Shown here in pieces: positions 6,756-16,626 of a DNA stretch of 64,000 bases (the first letter of the stretch is position 1; each line of letters opens with the position of its first letter). The DNA comes from Arboricoccus pini (GTDB lineage Bacteria; Pseudomonadota; Alphaproteobacteria; Geminicoccales; Geminicoccaceae), in assembly GCF_900187945.1 (NCBI RefSeq), contig NZ_FYEH01000004.1:278043-342042 (forward strand), written 5' to 3'. The notes under the pieces were generated by a model. It had not been told where the DNA came from. It saw only the letters and a list, made by a program, of their open reading frames with translations, and made no database searches. The translations under genes and the position numbers were made by a program.

Positions 6756-9512
6756 ATGCTGAGCCTCGGGGTCATTGCCTTCGCTCATGTCTGGGTCCTA
6801 CTGGCTCTCCTGGCATTGCCGGTCATCTGGCTTCTCCTCAGGGCCACGCCCCCCAGCCCAAAGCAACAAAGCTTTCCAGCTCTTCGTCTGCTCCTAAGGC
6901 TCGACAACGAGGAGGAAACGCCGGCCCGAACGCCCTGGTGGCTCCTCTTACTGCGCCTTGCAGTGGCCCTCTTGATCGTGCTGGCCATTGCCAATCCAAT
7001 CATCAATCCGACGGCCGAATTGAACGGCAACGGCCCTCTGCTCCTTGTCGTCGATGATGGATTTGTAACGGCGGCCGATTGGCCCGCGCGCAAGGAACAG
7101 ATCAAGCGGTTCGCCACACAGGCGCAGCGGGAAGGTCGTGAGGTAATGGTCCTTCGCACCGCGCCGGACCCTCAAGGTAATGTTCGTCTTGAGAGCCTGC
7201 CGGTCGACCGGCTGCTGGAGGAGATCGACGGGTGGATGCCGCAACCTTGGGCGGTAGATCGCGCGGCGGCCGTGACCGCGCTCGCTGACTTGAAGGCACC
7301 AGTGACCAGCGTCTGGATCGGCGACGCGATCGCCACGAGTCGGGCTAGCGAAAAGGATGCCGCCAATCTAGCGCATCGGATCAGCGCGCTTGGCCCTGCC
7401 AGGTTTCTTGGCGATAGCGCTGCCATGCCACCACTTTTGTATCCGCCAGATTCTTCATCGAGCGACTTGAAAGTCGTCGCAAAGCGACCACTCCCTGGGC
7501 CAGCCGACGAGCGGCAAATTCGCGCGATCGGCCCGGATGGCGAAGTCCTGGCGCACGCAGCGTTGCATTTCGCCGAGGGGGACAAGCTGGGCTCAGCGAT
7601 CTTCGATCTGCCGGTCGACCTAAAGAACAGGATCGCGCAACTGGAACTCCAGCCGCGGCTCAATGCAGGCGGCGTCGTCCTTTTGGACGAGCGGTGGCGA
7701 CGAAGGACCGTTGGCATTGTCGGCAACGCAAACGACACAGCCGACCAGCCGCTGCTCTCCGAAGACTATTTTCTTGAACGCGCCTTTAAGCCCTTTGCGG
7801 CGGTTCGCACGGCCAGTATCGAGGAGCTCACGTCGGCGCCGCTTTCTTTGATTGTCCTGCCCGACACGGGTCAGCTTGCCGACGAGCCGCTGCAAAAGCT
7901 ATCGAAATTCGTTGACGATGGCGGTGTGGTCCTGAGGTTCGCCGGCCCACGCTTCGCGGCTGGCCACGACAATTTCGTCCCGGTTGCCTTAAGGGGAGGA
8001 GACAGGCAGCTTGGGGGTGCCCTCTCCTGGTCGCAGCCGCTCGCCATAACCCAGTTCAATCCGCAAGGCCCGTTCGCAGGGCTCATCCCGAATCCGGAAG
8101 CGACGGTCAACCGCCAGGTACTAGCGGAGCCCGGACCAAATCTCGCGGCCGCCTCGTTCGCCAGCCTCTCGGATGGCACACCTTTGATCACGGGCAAACG
8201 CATGGGCAAAGGCTGGCTCCTGCTCGTGCACACGACGGCGAATACGAGTTGGACCTCACTGCCGTTATCGGGGCTGTTCGTCGACATACTTCGGCGGACG
8301 CTGGTCTTGGCACCGGGAGCCGGCGGCATGCCGACAGGCAGCCTTCATCCAAGCGCCGTCCTCGATGGATTTGGTAATCTTCGCCCGTCGCCAGCCGGCC
8401 TTGCGCCCATATCTTCCGCCGATTTTCCAAAGGCAATCGCAGGCCCGCAGCATCCACCCGGCCTCTATGCTCCGACCTCGGTCGATGCAAGCGAGGATCA
8501 GATCGCCCGCTCGGCCCTGAACGTGCAAACAGGCGCCGTCGACTATATTGCGCTGCAACCGGAGTTGCTCGGTGGTCCATTGGAGACGTTTTCCCTGCCG
8601 TCTGAATTTGGTCTTGGCCCCTGGCTTCTCTTGCTTGCCTTCCTGCTCGGGCTGGCCGACATGGTGATCGGCTTAGCGCTACGGGGGCTGGGGCTAAGGC
8701 TTGGACGGGCGACGGCGCTGGGCATCGCGGCGTGTGTGCTACTGCTTGGCTCCCAAAGCACAAGCTTTGCGCAGTCGGATAACCAGCCACCTTCCAAGGC
8801 CATGAAGGCCACGCTCGAGACACAATTGGCCTATGTGCTGACCGGCAATCAATCAGTTGACGATATGAGCCGGGCCGGACTGGAGGGCCTGGGCCAAGTT
8901 CTGGGCATGCGGACCTCAATCGAGCCCGCCGACCCGGCGGCGATTGACCTCGCTACGGACGATCTCGCAGTCTATCCGTTCATCTACTGGCCCATGCCGC
9001 CTAGTTTTCCGGACCTGAACGATGCCGAGCGCCAGCGTATCGAGGCGTACTTGCGTCAAGGCGGCATGATCCTGTTCGACACGCAGGACGCAGGTGACCT
9101 GCTGCCTGGTCAGAACGGTGGTGGACCTGGCGAGCAAAGACTGGCCCAAGTCCTCCGCGGGCTGGATATCCCGCCGTTGATGCAAGTTCCGCCTGACCAT
9201 GTTCTGACCCGATCATTCTATCTCCTGCAGGACTTCCCTGGGCGTTGGACGGGTCAGCCCGTATGGGTCGACCAGGTACCGACGTCGCTTAATGATGGCG
9301 TTTCCAGCGTCATCATCGGCGCAAATGACTGGGCGGGTGCCTGGGCCGTCGACGAGTTTGGCAACAGCCTTCTCCCGGTAGTCCCGGGTGGAGAAGAACA
9401 ACGCGAGATGGCCCGACGCTTTGGCGTCAACGCCGTGATGTATGCGCTCACCGGCAACTATAAGACTGACCAGGTCCATGTCCCTGCACTCCTCGAGCGC
9501 CTTGGCCAGTAA
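6756..9512 (+). CDS. DUF4159 domain membrane protein with BatA-like N-terminus
   Basis: This 918-residue protein starts with a BatA-type N-terminus (hydrophobic 7-29 and 62-82). It has a long periplasmic or cytoplasmic middle with GATase-like segments, two further membrane segments (about 628-650 and 662-680) and a C-terminal DUF4159 region with YPFIYWPMPPSFPDLNDAE and QGGMILFDTQD. Such proteins stand in MoxR-DUF58 operons of Alphaproteobacteria; their biochemical role is unknown. It is 2 bases from the DUF58 stop and 41 bases from the next gene. Confidence 0.88.
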   Translation: MLSLGVIAFAHVWVLLALLALPVIWLLLRATPPSPKQQSFPALRLLLRLDNEEETPARTPWWLLLLRLAVALLIVLAIANPIINPTAELNGNGPLLLVVDDGFVTAADWPARKEQIKRFATQAQREGREVMVLRTAPDPQGNVRLESLPVDRLLEEIDGWMPQPWAVDRAAAVTALADLKAPVTSVWIGDAIATSRASEKDAANLAHRISALGPARFLGDSAAMPPLLYPPDSSSSDLKVVAKRPLPGPADERQIRAIGPDGEVLAHAALHFAEGDKLGSAIFDLPVDLKNRIAQLELQPRLNAGGVVLLDERWRRRTVGIVGNANDTADQPLLSEDYFLERAFKPFAAVRTASIEELTSAPLSLIVLPDTGQLADEPLQKLSKFVDDGGVVLRFAGPRFAAGHDNFVPVALRGGDRQLGGALSWSQPLAITQFNPQGPFAGLIPNPEATVNRQVLAEPGPNLAAASFASLSDGTPLITGKRMGKGWLLLVHTTANTSWTSLPLSGLFVDILRRTLVLAPGAGGMPTGSLHPSAVLDGFGNLRPSPAGLAPISSADFPKAIAGPQHPPGLYAPTSVDASEDQIARSALNVQTGAVDYIALQPELLGGPLETFSLPSEFGLGPWLLLLAFLLGLADMVIGLALRGLGLRLGRATALGIAACVLLLGSQSTSFAQSDNQPPSKAMKATLETQLAYVLTGNQSVDDMSRAGLEGLGQVLGMRTSIEPADPAAIDLATDDLAVYPFIYWPMPPSFPDLNDAERQRIEAYLRQGGMILFDTQDAGDLLPGQNGGGPGEQRLAQVLRGLDIPPLMQVPPDHVLTRSFYLLQDFPGRWTGQPVWVDQVPTSLNDGVSSVIIGANDWAGAWAVDEFGNSLLPVVPGGEEQREMARRFGVNAVMYALTGNYKTDQVHVPALLERLGQ

Positions 9513-9553
9513 GAAATTTTTCGATTTCGTCGGGATTTTATGGCGAGAATTTT

Positions 9554-11629
9554 ATGGATAAATACAGCCTTACATGGACCCCTTATTTCCCCGTTAGTGT
9601 GGTCGCGGGCCTCGCCATTCTTTCCCTCATCGTTCTATTCCTCGGCTTCTACCGGCGAGCAAGAGGTTCGGTCTTTCGCGCTGTCTTCGTCATCGTGGCA
9701 CTTGTATCACTCATCAATCCGTCGCTGCGCGATGAACAACGCCAGCCTTTGCCCGATGTGGCACTGGTCGTCGTCGACCGTTCGCCCAGCCAGCGTCTGG
9801 CAAAACGCGACGGGCAAGTCGACGACGCGGCCAAAGACTTGACCAGCCGCCTGAGCAAGATACCCAACCTGCAACTCCGCCAGATCGAACTTGACGGCGA
9901 TGCGGACGGAACGAAGCTGAACGACCGGCTGGCCGAAGCTCTGGGCGAGATCGACAAATCGCGCATCGGTGCCGTTATTGCAGTGACCGACGGCCAGATT
10001 CACGATGCTCCGGGGGCGGGAGACGAAGGGACCTTGCAAAGACAGCGGGATCTTCTGGGGACACCTCTCCATGTCTTGCTGACGGGACGCCCGGACGAGC
10101 AGGATCGCCAACTCACCATAGAACAGGCGCCGACTTATGTGATGGTGGGACAGGACGCTTCCATCACTGTTCGCGTGACAGAGAGCCCGTCTGGGAGCGA
10201 TACGGTCCCCGTCATTCTCCGCCAGGACGGCAAGCAAGTTGCCCAGATTGAGGCACGCCCAGGACAGCCGGCGACCATCCCCTTTCGCCTCGACAAAGCG
10301 GGCCCGGCGGTGCTGGAGGCGGAAGCCGCTGTGCGACCTGGAGAGCTTACCGCGCTCAACAATCGAGCCATCGCGAACGTCAATGGCGTTCGCGACCGGC
10401 TGCGGGTGCTGCTTGTATCAGGTGAGCCCTATCCCGGGTTACGGGTATGGCGGAATCTCTTGAAGGCAGACCCGGCTGTCGATCTGGTCCACTTCACGAT
10501 CTTGCGCCCGCCGGAAAAACAGGACGGCACACCCATCCGCGAGTTGGCGCTGATCGCCTTCCCCTCACGCGAGCTTTTTGAGGTTAAGCTGAACGAGTTC
10601 GATCTCGTCATCTTCGATCGCTACAACCGACGCGGGCTGCTACCGCTAGCCTATCTCGACAACATTGCGAATTATGTCGAGCATGGGGGAGCGCTACTCG
10701 AGGCCACGGGTCCTGAGTTCGCCTCGCCGACCAGTCTCTTTCGCACGCCGCTCTCGCGCATTCTGCCCGGGAGGCCTTCCGGCGAAGTCTTCGAGCGCGA
10801 ATTTAAGCCTCATATCAGCGAACTCGGTCAACGACATCCGGTCACACAGGGACTGGCTCCCCCTGACGGGGATCCCTCATGGGGCGACTGGTTCAGACAG
10901 GTGGACGTGGAGGCTGGAGGCGCGCAGGTCGTCATGACCGGCGTAGCGGATCGCCCGCTCTTGGCATTAGCGCGTATGGGACAGGGCCGCGTGGCCCAGC
11001 TACTGTCAGATCACGCATGGCTTTGGGCTAGAGGCTTTCAGGAGGGTGGCCCGCAGGCGGCACTCCTCCGGCGCCTCGTTCACTGGTTGATGAAGGAGCC
11101 GGAACTTGAGGAAGAAAGGCTTGAGGCCGGTGCCACGGCCGACGGGATCAGGATCACGCGTCACACGATAGGACAAGACCCGATCAAGGCCACGATAACG
11201 GCCCCGGATGGCACGGAGCGCACCGTCAGCATGCAACCCGACGCGGCGGGCGTGGCTCGTGCCAGCGTCGTCGCCGACCAGGATGGCCTTTATAAGGTGA
11301 GCGACGGAGATCACGCCGTCTACGTAGAGCCACATCCGATCGCAGCTCGAGAACTTGCGGATATTCGCGCCACGGCCGACCGCCTCGCTCCCCTGGCCAC
11401 CGCTACCGGCGGTTCGGTCAACTGGCTCTACCAAGATGGGGTCCCGGACATTCGGACGATCGCCGCAGGCCGAAGAATGGAAGGCCGAGGCTGGATCGGA
11501 ATCAGGCAGAATGGCGCCTACAATGTCACCGGCTCGTCGGATATCGCGCTAATCCCGCCATGGCTGGCATTACTTCTGTTGGCAGGAGCGATTGCCGGCG
11601 CCTGGTGGGCGGAGGGGCGCTCGGCATAG
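9554..11629 (+). CDS. membrane protein of the MoxR operon, vWA/GATase-like
   Basis: The 691-residue protein has two N-terminal membrane helices (about 15-35 and 40-58) and a vWA-like start ALVVVDRSPSQRLAK. It continues through a long extracytoplasmic region with GATase1-like motifs (FDLVIFDRYNRRG, GGALLEATGPEF) and ends with a helix PPWLALLLLAGAIAGAWW. This layout is seen in BatB/BatA-like proteins at the end of MoxR-DUF58-DUF4159 operons. Function is inferred only from context: assembly or maturation of an envelope complex. Confidence 0.85.
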   Translation: MDKYSLTWTPYFPVSVVAGLAILSLIVLFLGFYRRARGSVFRAVFVIVALVSLINPSLRDEQRQPLPDVALVVVDRSPSQRLAKRDGQVDDAAKDLTSRLSKIPNLQLRQIELDGDADGTKLNDRLAEALGEIDKSRIGAVIAVTDGQIHDAPGAGDEGTLQRQRDLLGTPLHVLLTGRPDEQDRQLTIEQAPTYVMVGQDASITVRVTESPSGSDTVPVILRQDGKQVAQIEARPGQPATIPFRLDKAGPAVLEAEAAVRPGELTALNNRAIANVNGVRDRLRVLLVSGEPYPGLRVWRNLLKADPAVDLVHFTILRPPEKQDGTPIRELALIAFPSRELFEVKLNEFDLVIFDRYNRRGLLPLAYLDNIANYVEHGGALLEATGPEFASPTSLFRTPLSRILPGRPSGEVFEREFKPHISELGQRHPVTQGLAPPDGDPSWGDWFRQVDVEAGGAQVVMTGVADRPLLALARMGQGRVAQLLSDHAWLWARGFQEGGPQAALLRRLVHWLMKEPELEEERLEAGATADGIRITRHTIGQDPIKATITAPDGTERTVSMQPDAAGVARASVVADQDGLYKVSDGDHAVYVEPHPIAARELADIRATADRLAPLATATGGSVNWLYQDGVPDIRTIAAGRRMEGRGWIGIRQNGAYNVTGSSDIALIPPWLALLLLAGAIAGAWWAEGRSA

Positions 11630-11636
11630 CCGTCCG

Positions 11637-11665
11637 GTCGGCGCGCCGACATTGGCCAGATCGTT
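11637..11665. terminator. weak terminator-like palindrome between convergent genes
   Basis: The palindrome GTCGGCGCGCCGAC (11637-11650) sits between two convergent genes and is followed, about 13 bases on, by TTTTTCTTT. The gap between stem and T-run is long for a classical terminator. Confidence 0.3.
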
Positions 11666-11694
11666 TTTCTTTGTGACGCCTCTATTCGGTGCGG

Positions 11695-14016
11695 TCAGGC
11701 TGTCGTCGAATAGTCCGTTAGCAGGCGCCTGACACGCTCTGATACACGATCGAGATCGTCCAGCCGCTTTGCTGAGGACACAGCTTGCCCCCCCAGCGGA
11801 ACGGCCAGCCCTCTGGCAATCAATGCCCGTCTAGTAGCAAGGGGCTCCGAAGACGGGCGTCGCAAGCCTTGCGCTGTCAGTCGATCGAGGAATCGCCCTA
11901 CAACATGCTGTTGATGCGGCGTACCCCGGTAGCTCAGACCGCCTCCGGTCGCCTTCTTCATAAGACCAAGAACCGGTCGCACAACCTTAAGCTTATCATA
12001 CCAAAGCGGCAGGTCGGCAATGGCGATCGGTTTGTTTGTGGCCGTCACGCGTGCCAGAAGGGCCCTATCATCGACGGTAACGACGAATCCATCGGCACCA
12101 CTCAGTATCTCGGCCAATCGATTATCGCCGCTTTCGCTCAGATGAATGACTCTCTTGGTTCCCTTGATCGCGTCTGCCATTGCCTCGGCGGTCGAGGCGG
12201 CCGCGCTGCCTACCGCACAGAGCCAAATCGCCCCCTTGCCGCCGACCTCATTGGCTGCCGCCTTTGCAATATTGATCGCTACATCGCGAGGCATGGCAAA
12301 AGGATATCTCCCGCCGGTAACGAAGACGGCCAGAACAGGCTCTTGCGGTACCGATCCCGAATTGCCTTCAGGCTTCTCGGGCTCCAACAAAGGCGCCGCC
12401 ACCTGTAGAACATTGTCTCTGATCGGAAGCTGTTCTTCCGGCAAGGCAATGATCAAATCGAATGCGCTGAAGGCACTCCCGGGACCGCCTATCTGCACGA
12501 GTCGTGTTCTGCCTTTGCTTTGGCGTTTGATCCAGCGGCCGATGGCGGCAGTCCGACGCCCGGATATCACTAGGTCCGGCCAAGGTTCCTCGATTCGGGC
12601 CGATTGTCCGACATCAAGGCCGATTCTGGATGCGCCACGAACAGCGTGGGGCAGCACGCCCAGAGGCCCAAAAACGAGATCCTTGGTCTCGAAGGGAATG
12701 GCCAACTTACGCGCGAGCGCCACCGCTTGCTCGTCCTCGCTCCGCTCGCCGGCCGTCAGCACCCAGACGCGGCTGGCAGAGCTACTCACGTGCCTTTCGA
12801 CGCCCGATGGCTCAACTCCGAGATCAGGCGTGATGGCATCGAAATGCCAGCTCTTGCCGGGATGCGCTTGTGCCGCCTCGGCAATGCGCCTGCGCCACCA
12901 GACAGCGCTCCCCATCCCGTTCCCCGGGCTTGTTCGAATGGCGATATAGAGCGCCTTTGCCGCTCGACGGAAGAGCAGATCGAGAATCCACGGCGTATCG
13001 GCGGGCGGCACCACTTCAAAAAGATCAAAGACGGCGATGATGTCCGGGTGGGCGTCGGGCCAGGTTGACGGGCCCTGCTTCAGGGTTCGGCGGTTGGAAA
13101 TTGCTAGACCGAACAGCGAAGCTCTCGAGTGCCCCGCGTCAGCAATCGCACGGATCTCCTCAACTGTCTGGCAGGAGAGCGCGGTGAAAAGTGCGCTCGC
13201 CTTTTCATTCGGAACGCGAGCTCGATCGATCGGGAACAGGTTGCTCGAATTGGCGCCTACTTGGCGGTCGTAGCCGGGGCTCGGTGAGTCGACGGTGAAG
13301 ACCTGATAGCCTTCCCGGTCGGCCCTCCGTTCAAGGTCATGCCAGATATAGGCAAGCGGATTGGCATGATACGAGTAGGCTTCCGGGAACGGCTCCCACG
13401 GTTGCTGATGCAATGCCGTATAATGCAGGCACTTCGTCAGGCGCTCGTCATATTCCTGGTCGCGGGCATTCCAGTGCGGATCGAGTTGCCCCCAGAGGCC
13501 ACCTTCTTTGCGAGGCTTGTTCAATAATTCGCCCTTGCTGCCATGCGATGCCGCCTCTCTGTTCCACAAAGGCAGCATCTTGGCGCAATCGATCAGCATG
13601 ACCGAGGTATCGGTATCCGCGATCGCGAGATAGCCGTGACCCTCGAGCGACAGATCGAAAAGCAAAGCGGGATCGGCCAGATAGATCTGATCGACATCGT
13701 TGTAGATCGCTTTGCCAGAACCGCCCGCCAAGGTTGGAATTGCGTAGCGATAATTCGTGAAGCCGGTTCGCCAACCTCGACGATCGAACCCGGCTAGGTT
13801 CTTCATCAGATAGATCTCGTAGGTGCGGCCCGGATCGCGAACTTGAAGAATCGAGTAGAAAAAGACTCGCTCGGCCCGGTACTGACTTTCCTCGGTACCA
13901 AGGAAAATTCTGACCGGTGGTGCCTTTGAAGGCACGGCCCCCACCAATGGTGGCAACACGACCTTATCGGGTTCATCGCGATAAAAGGGCCAAAGGTCGA
14001 ACTTTTCTTCGCTCAA
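11695..14016 (-). CDS. glycosyltransferase / methyltransferase-like / ELM1 fusion protein
   Basis: Three parts can be read in this 773-residue protein. Residues about 30-270 look like a nucleotide-sugar transferase with a DxD-type motif (NDVDQIYLADP, D107/D109). Residues about 285-400 resemble the second half of a SAM methyltransferase (FDLFEVVPPADTPWILDLLFRRA, WWRRRIAEAA) without the SAM-binding glycine loop. Residues about 416-740 match the ELM1-like family (RVWVLTAGERSEDEQ, ISGRRTAAIGRWIKR, VQIGGP), which has a glycosyltransferase-B-like fold. It probably builds or modifies a surface glycan. It follows the AI-2E permease gene by 88 bases on the same strand. Confidence 0.75.
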   Translation of the reverse strand: MSEEKFDLWPFYRDEPDKVVLPPLVGAVPSKAPPVRIFLGTEESQYRAERVFFYSILQVRDPGRTYEIYLMKNLAGFDRRGWRTGFTNYRYAIPTLAGGSGKAIYNDVDQIYLADPALLFDLSLEGHGYLAIADTDTSVMLIDCAKMLPLWNREAASHGSKGELLNKPRKEGGLWGQLDPHWNARDQEYDERLTKCLHYTALHQQPWEPFPEAYSYHANPLAYIWHDLERRADREGYQVFTVDSPSPGYDRQVGANSSNLFPIDRARVPNEKASALFTALSCQTVEEIRAIADAGHSRASLFGLAISNRRTLKQGPSTWPDAHPDIIAVFDLFEVVPPADTPWILDLLFRRAAKALYIAIRTSPGNGMGSAVWWRRRIAEAAQAHPGKSWHFDAITPDLGVEPSGVERHVSSSASRVWVLTAGERSEDEQAVALARKLAIPFETKDLVFGPLGVLPHAVRGASRIGLDVGQSARIEEPWPDLVISGRRTAAIGRWIKRQSKGRTRLVQIGGPGSAFSAFDLIIALPEEQLPIRDNVLQVAAPLLEPEKPEGNSGSVPQEPVLAVFVTGGRYPFAMPRDVAINIAKAAANEVGGKGAIWLCAVGSAAASTAEAMADAIKGTKRVIHLSESGDNRLAEILSGADGFVVTVDDRALLARVTATNKPIAIADLPLWYDKLKVVRPVLGLMKKATGGGLSYRGTPHQQHVVGRFLDRLTAQGLRRPSSEPLATRRALIARGLAVPLGGQAVSSAKRLDDLDRVSERVRRLLTDYSTTA

Positions 14017-14104
14017 TTTGCTGCACCTGAGACATGGTCCAAACAGGGCCGGTTTCGAACCGGATGTGTGTATGGATTGCCGCCCTCGGCGTCAAACCAC
14101 ACGC

Positions 14105-15196
14105 TCAAGCCGAGTCGGCCGGAGATTCCGGGTCGACCCAGCCCCCGACGACGGCAATGCCGACGGCCAAAAGCACTGGCCCAAGGAAAATGCCGAGAAA
14201 GCCGAATGCGAAGGCTCCACCAACGACACCCAGAAAGCCGGGAAGGAAACCCAGACTCCCGCCACGGCTGATCAGCCATGGCCTGATCACATTGTCGAGG
14301 CCGCCGACGATCAACACACCCCAGATAAGGAGGAATATGCCCCAACCAATCTCGCCGCGCATGAATAGCCAGACGTCGATCGGCAACCAGATGACCGCTG
14401 GTCCCAACGGGAGCAGAGCGGTCACGAAGCAGATGAAGCCAAGGACGAACGCACTCGGAATGCCCGTGATCCAAAAGCCTATACCGCAAAGCGCACCTTG
14501 GATCAGCGCCGTGCCGACCACACCGAAGACAACGGACTTCATCGTGTCGCCCACCGTCTCCATCAAAGAAGAGATGCGCTCGCCAGCGATACGGGTACCA
14601 ATCGCGCGCGCCTGTCCGACGACGAGTTCGCCATCTCGGTAGAAGAAGAATGCCGCGAAGACCGCAAGCGATATCTCGATCAAGCCGCCGCCTACGCTGA
14701 CCGCCAGCGCGATGAGGAAATCCCGAATGGTCGAGAAATAAGGCTGGAGCAGAGTCCAAAGCTCGCTCGCATTCAAAGAAATTTCCTGCCAGGCCTCGAC
14801 GATCGGTGGTCCGATGATTGGCACGCCATTCAACCAAATTGGCGCGGGCGGAATGCCGTTGGCAAAGATGGTGCGGAAAATATCAAGCAGGCGATTGACG
14901 CCGTCAACCGCGCTACTGCCGACGACGACGATCGGCAGTACGAAGGCCATCGCTAATAATAGCGTCATCAACGAAGCTGCCAGGGTACTTCGCCCGCCAA
15001 GGCGCCGCTTGACCGTTTGATAGATTGGCCACGTCGAGTAAGCCAAGATGGCACCCCAAAGAAGCGCCGAAAGGAATGGCTGCAGGACCATGAAGCAGCC
15101 GACCACGAGAAGGGCGACAGCGACGATACCGATGACGATCTCCACGCGATCGTCGATCAGTTGTCGCAAGGGGCGCCGTTGCCTGGGTGCGCTCAT
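14105..15196 (-). CDS. AI-2E family transporter (PerM/TqsA type)
   Basis: The 363-residue protein has about eight membrane helices in the pattern of the AI-2E exporter family. There is an N-terminal pair (about 20-70), a soluble middle, and a C-terminal cluster with GVVGTALIQGALCGIGFWITGI and GVLIVGGLDNVIRPWLI, a family hallmark. The substrate is unknown; family names imply autoinducer-2 export but many members do other things. It is first in a likely two-gene unit with the fusion glycosyltransferase. Confidence 0.9.
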   Translation of the reverse strand: MSAPRQRRPLRQLIDDRVEIVIGIVAVALLVVGCFMVLQPFLSALLWGAILAYSTWPIYQTVKRRLGGRSTLAASLMTLLLAMAFVLPIVVVGSSAVDGVNRLLDIFRTIFANGIPPAPIWLNGVPIIGPPIVEAWQEISLNASELWTLLQPYFSTIRDFLIALAVSVGGGLIEISLAVFAAFFFYRDGELVVGQARAIGTRIAGERISSLMETVGDTMKSVVFGVVGTALIQGALCGIGFWITGIPSAFVLGFICFVTALLPLGPAVIWLPIDVWLFMRGEIGWGIFLLIWGVLIVGGLDNVIRPWLISRGGSLGFLPGFLGVVGGAFAFGFLGIFLGPVLLAVGIAVVGGWVDPESPADSA

Positions 15197-15450
15197 GGCA
15201 GAACCTTAAAGCGTTTCGCACTCCGAGATCTTAGGAGCGTGGCGCATGAAAAGTCGCCATCGTTCTGAAAGTCAGAGGTTGCCCGAAGCCGCCCGGCGAA
15301 ATTCAGGCTCATTGCCAGCAAAGATATAGGCGGTCTTTGCCTCAGCGCAGCCAGCGTGCGCGAAGCGTGGTTTCCGCGGGTAGAGCCATGCGTGAGCTTC
15401 TCAGGCGCTCGATATCGGCACGACCGGCGTTTCCCTAACCCTTCCCGTGA

Positions 15451-16626
15451 TCAGTAGACGCCGTTCAAGCCAGAATCTCTGGGTGCAACGTTAGCGGGAT
15501 TGAGCCCGGTCCCCGGATGATCTGCAGTCGGGCGTTCCTCCTGAGCCTCGGCCACTTCCCCTGTCGATGTCGCCGACGCGTCCAAAGAAGGTTTGACACC
15601 GCCGGTAATCGCCACGGGCGGCCCCCACACCTGAACTGGGATGCCGCGACGCTGGACCAATTCGGCTTGCACGCGATCCCAGTCGATTTCGTCGATTACG
15701 TCGGAAGCTTTTGCCTCCAGCAATTTTCTGGCATCGGCCATGGGCGCAGTTTGGTCGGCCTTGAAGGTGTAGGTGTCTTCAAGCTGATTGAGCTGCTCGT
15801 AGGTTGGATGGACCTCGATGAACAGCCCTCCCTGTCGCCAGCCAGCCTTGATCGGCTGTTCGACCGTCGTCACCTTCGTGCCGATGGGCAAGACGTCGAA
15901 CAGATGATGGGCGACAGCCGTGTAGAGACGAATACAACCACGACTGGCCAGCCGCCCTACCCCATATTCCTGATTCGTGCTGTGAATGGCATAAGCGGGC
16001 CATCCGAGATACATGGCCCGATCACCCATCGGATTGTCTGGTCCGGGCGGCATGACCGCAGGTAACTCCGGATGGGCCTTCCGCTCATCGGCAGTCAGCG
16101 TCCAGGTGGGATCCTTTTTCTTTCTGGTGATCGTCGTACTGCCGTCTGGGGTACCGTGGCTCTCCCGGCCTATGCCAATCGCATGCGTCTCGATTGGTCC
16201 ATCCTTCGGAAAATAATAAAGCCGCAATTCAGACTTGTTGACGACGATACTGCCGGGTGTTCTCGCCACCTGCGGCAAAAGATGGGCTGTTGGCAATAAA
16301 ATAAGCTTGTCAGGACCCGGAACCCAGGCGTCGACGCCCTGATTAACTGCCGAGACTTCGAGGATACCGACGTCATACTCTTTCGCTAGAGCGAGCAACA
16401 CTGTGTCGGCCGTCGTCGTAAAATAAGTGAGGTCGCCCAGCATGTCCCCATCACGGGCGGCCGTCGGCTTTGCCTGCGGGTTATCGGCCTTCTTGCCGTT
16501 GAGGGCAGCGGTGGCTCGGTCAGCTCCAGGCGGCGCTTTGGTCGCTGCCAGCACTGATCCGTTGAAGATGTACTCAGCACCCGCAATAGTGCCGCAGATC
16601 GTCAAAAAGCTACGCCTGGTCGGCAT
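15451..16626 (-). CDS. L,D-transpeptidase, LysM plus YkuD (ErfK/YbiS/YcfS type)
   Basis: This 391-residue protein is exported by a Tat-like signal (TRRSFLTICGTIAG). A LysM-like segment follows (about 55-115, TADTVLLALAKEYDVGILE), then a YkuD domain with AIHSTNQEYGVGRLASRGC, i.e. the HxTN and SxGC catalytic pattern. The stretch LPAVMPPGPDNPMG is typical of ErfK/YbiS/YcfS, the enzymes that couple Braun lipoprotein to peptidoglycan in Enterobacteria. The ATG at 16626 is chosen over a TTG at 16647 because it puts the twin arginines right after the start. A Lpp-like gene and a second L,D-transpeptidase lie just upstream. Confidence 0.9.
   Translation of the reverse strand: MPTRRSFLTICGTIAGAEYIFNGSVLAATKAPPGADRATAALNGKKADNPQAKPTAARDGDMLGDLTYFTTTADTVLLALAKEYDVGILEVSAVNQGVDAWVPGPDKLILLPTAHLLPQVARTPGSIVVNKSELRLYYFPKDGPIETHAIGIGRESHGTPDGSTTITRKKKDPTWTLTADERKAHPELPAVMPPGPDNPMGDRAMYLGWPAYAIHSTNQEYGVGRLASRGCIRLYTAVAHHLFDVLPIGTKVTTVEQPIKAGWRQGGLFIEVHPTYEQLNQLEDTYTFKADQTAPMADARKLLEAKASDVIDEIDWDRVQAELVQRRGIPVQVWGPPVAITGGVKPSLDASATSTGEVAEAQEERPTADHPGTGLNPANVAPRDSGLNGVY

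Noticed and set aside
12146..12949. 267-codon plus-strand open frame
   Set aside because: It lies wholly inside the antisense of the glycosyltransferase/ELM1 gene and has shadow-like composition.
14013..14837. 274-codon minus-strand open frame
   Set aside because: It is an alternative frame of the AI-2E permease, rich in Arg and Gly, with no recognisable domain.
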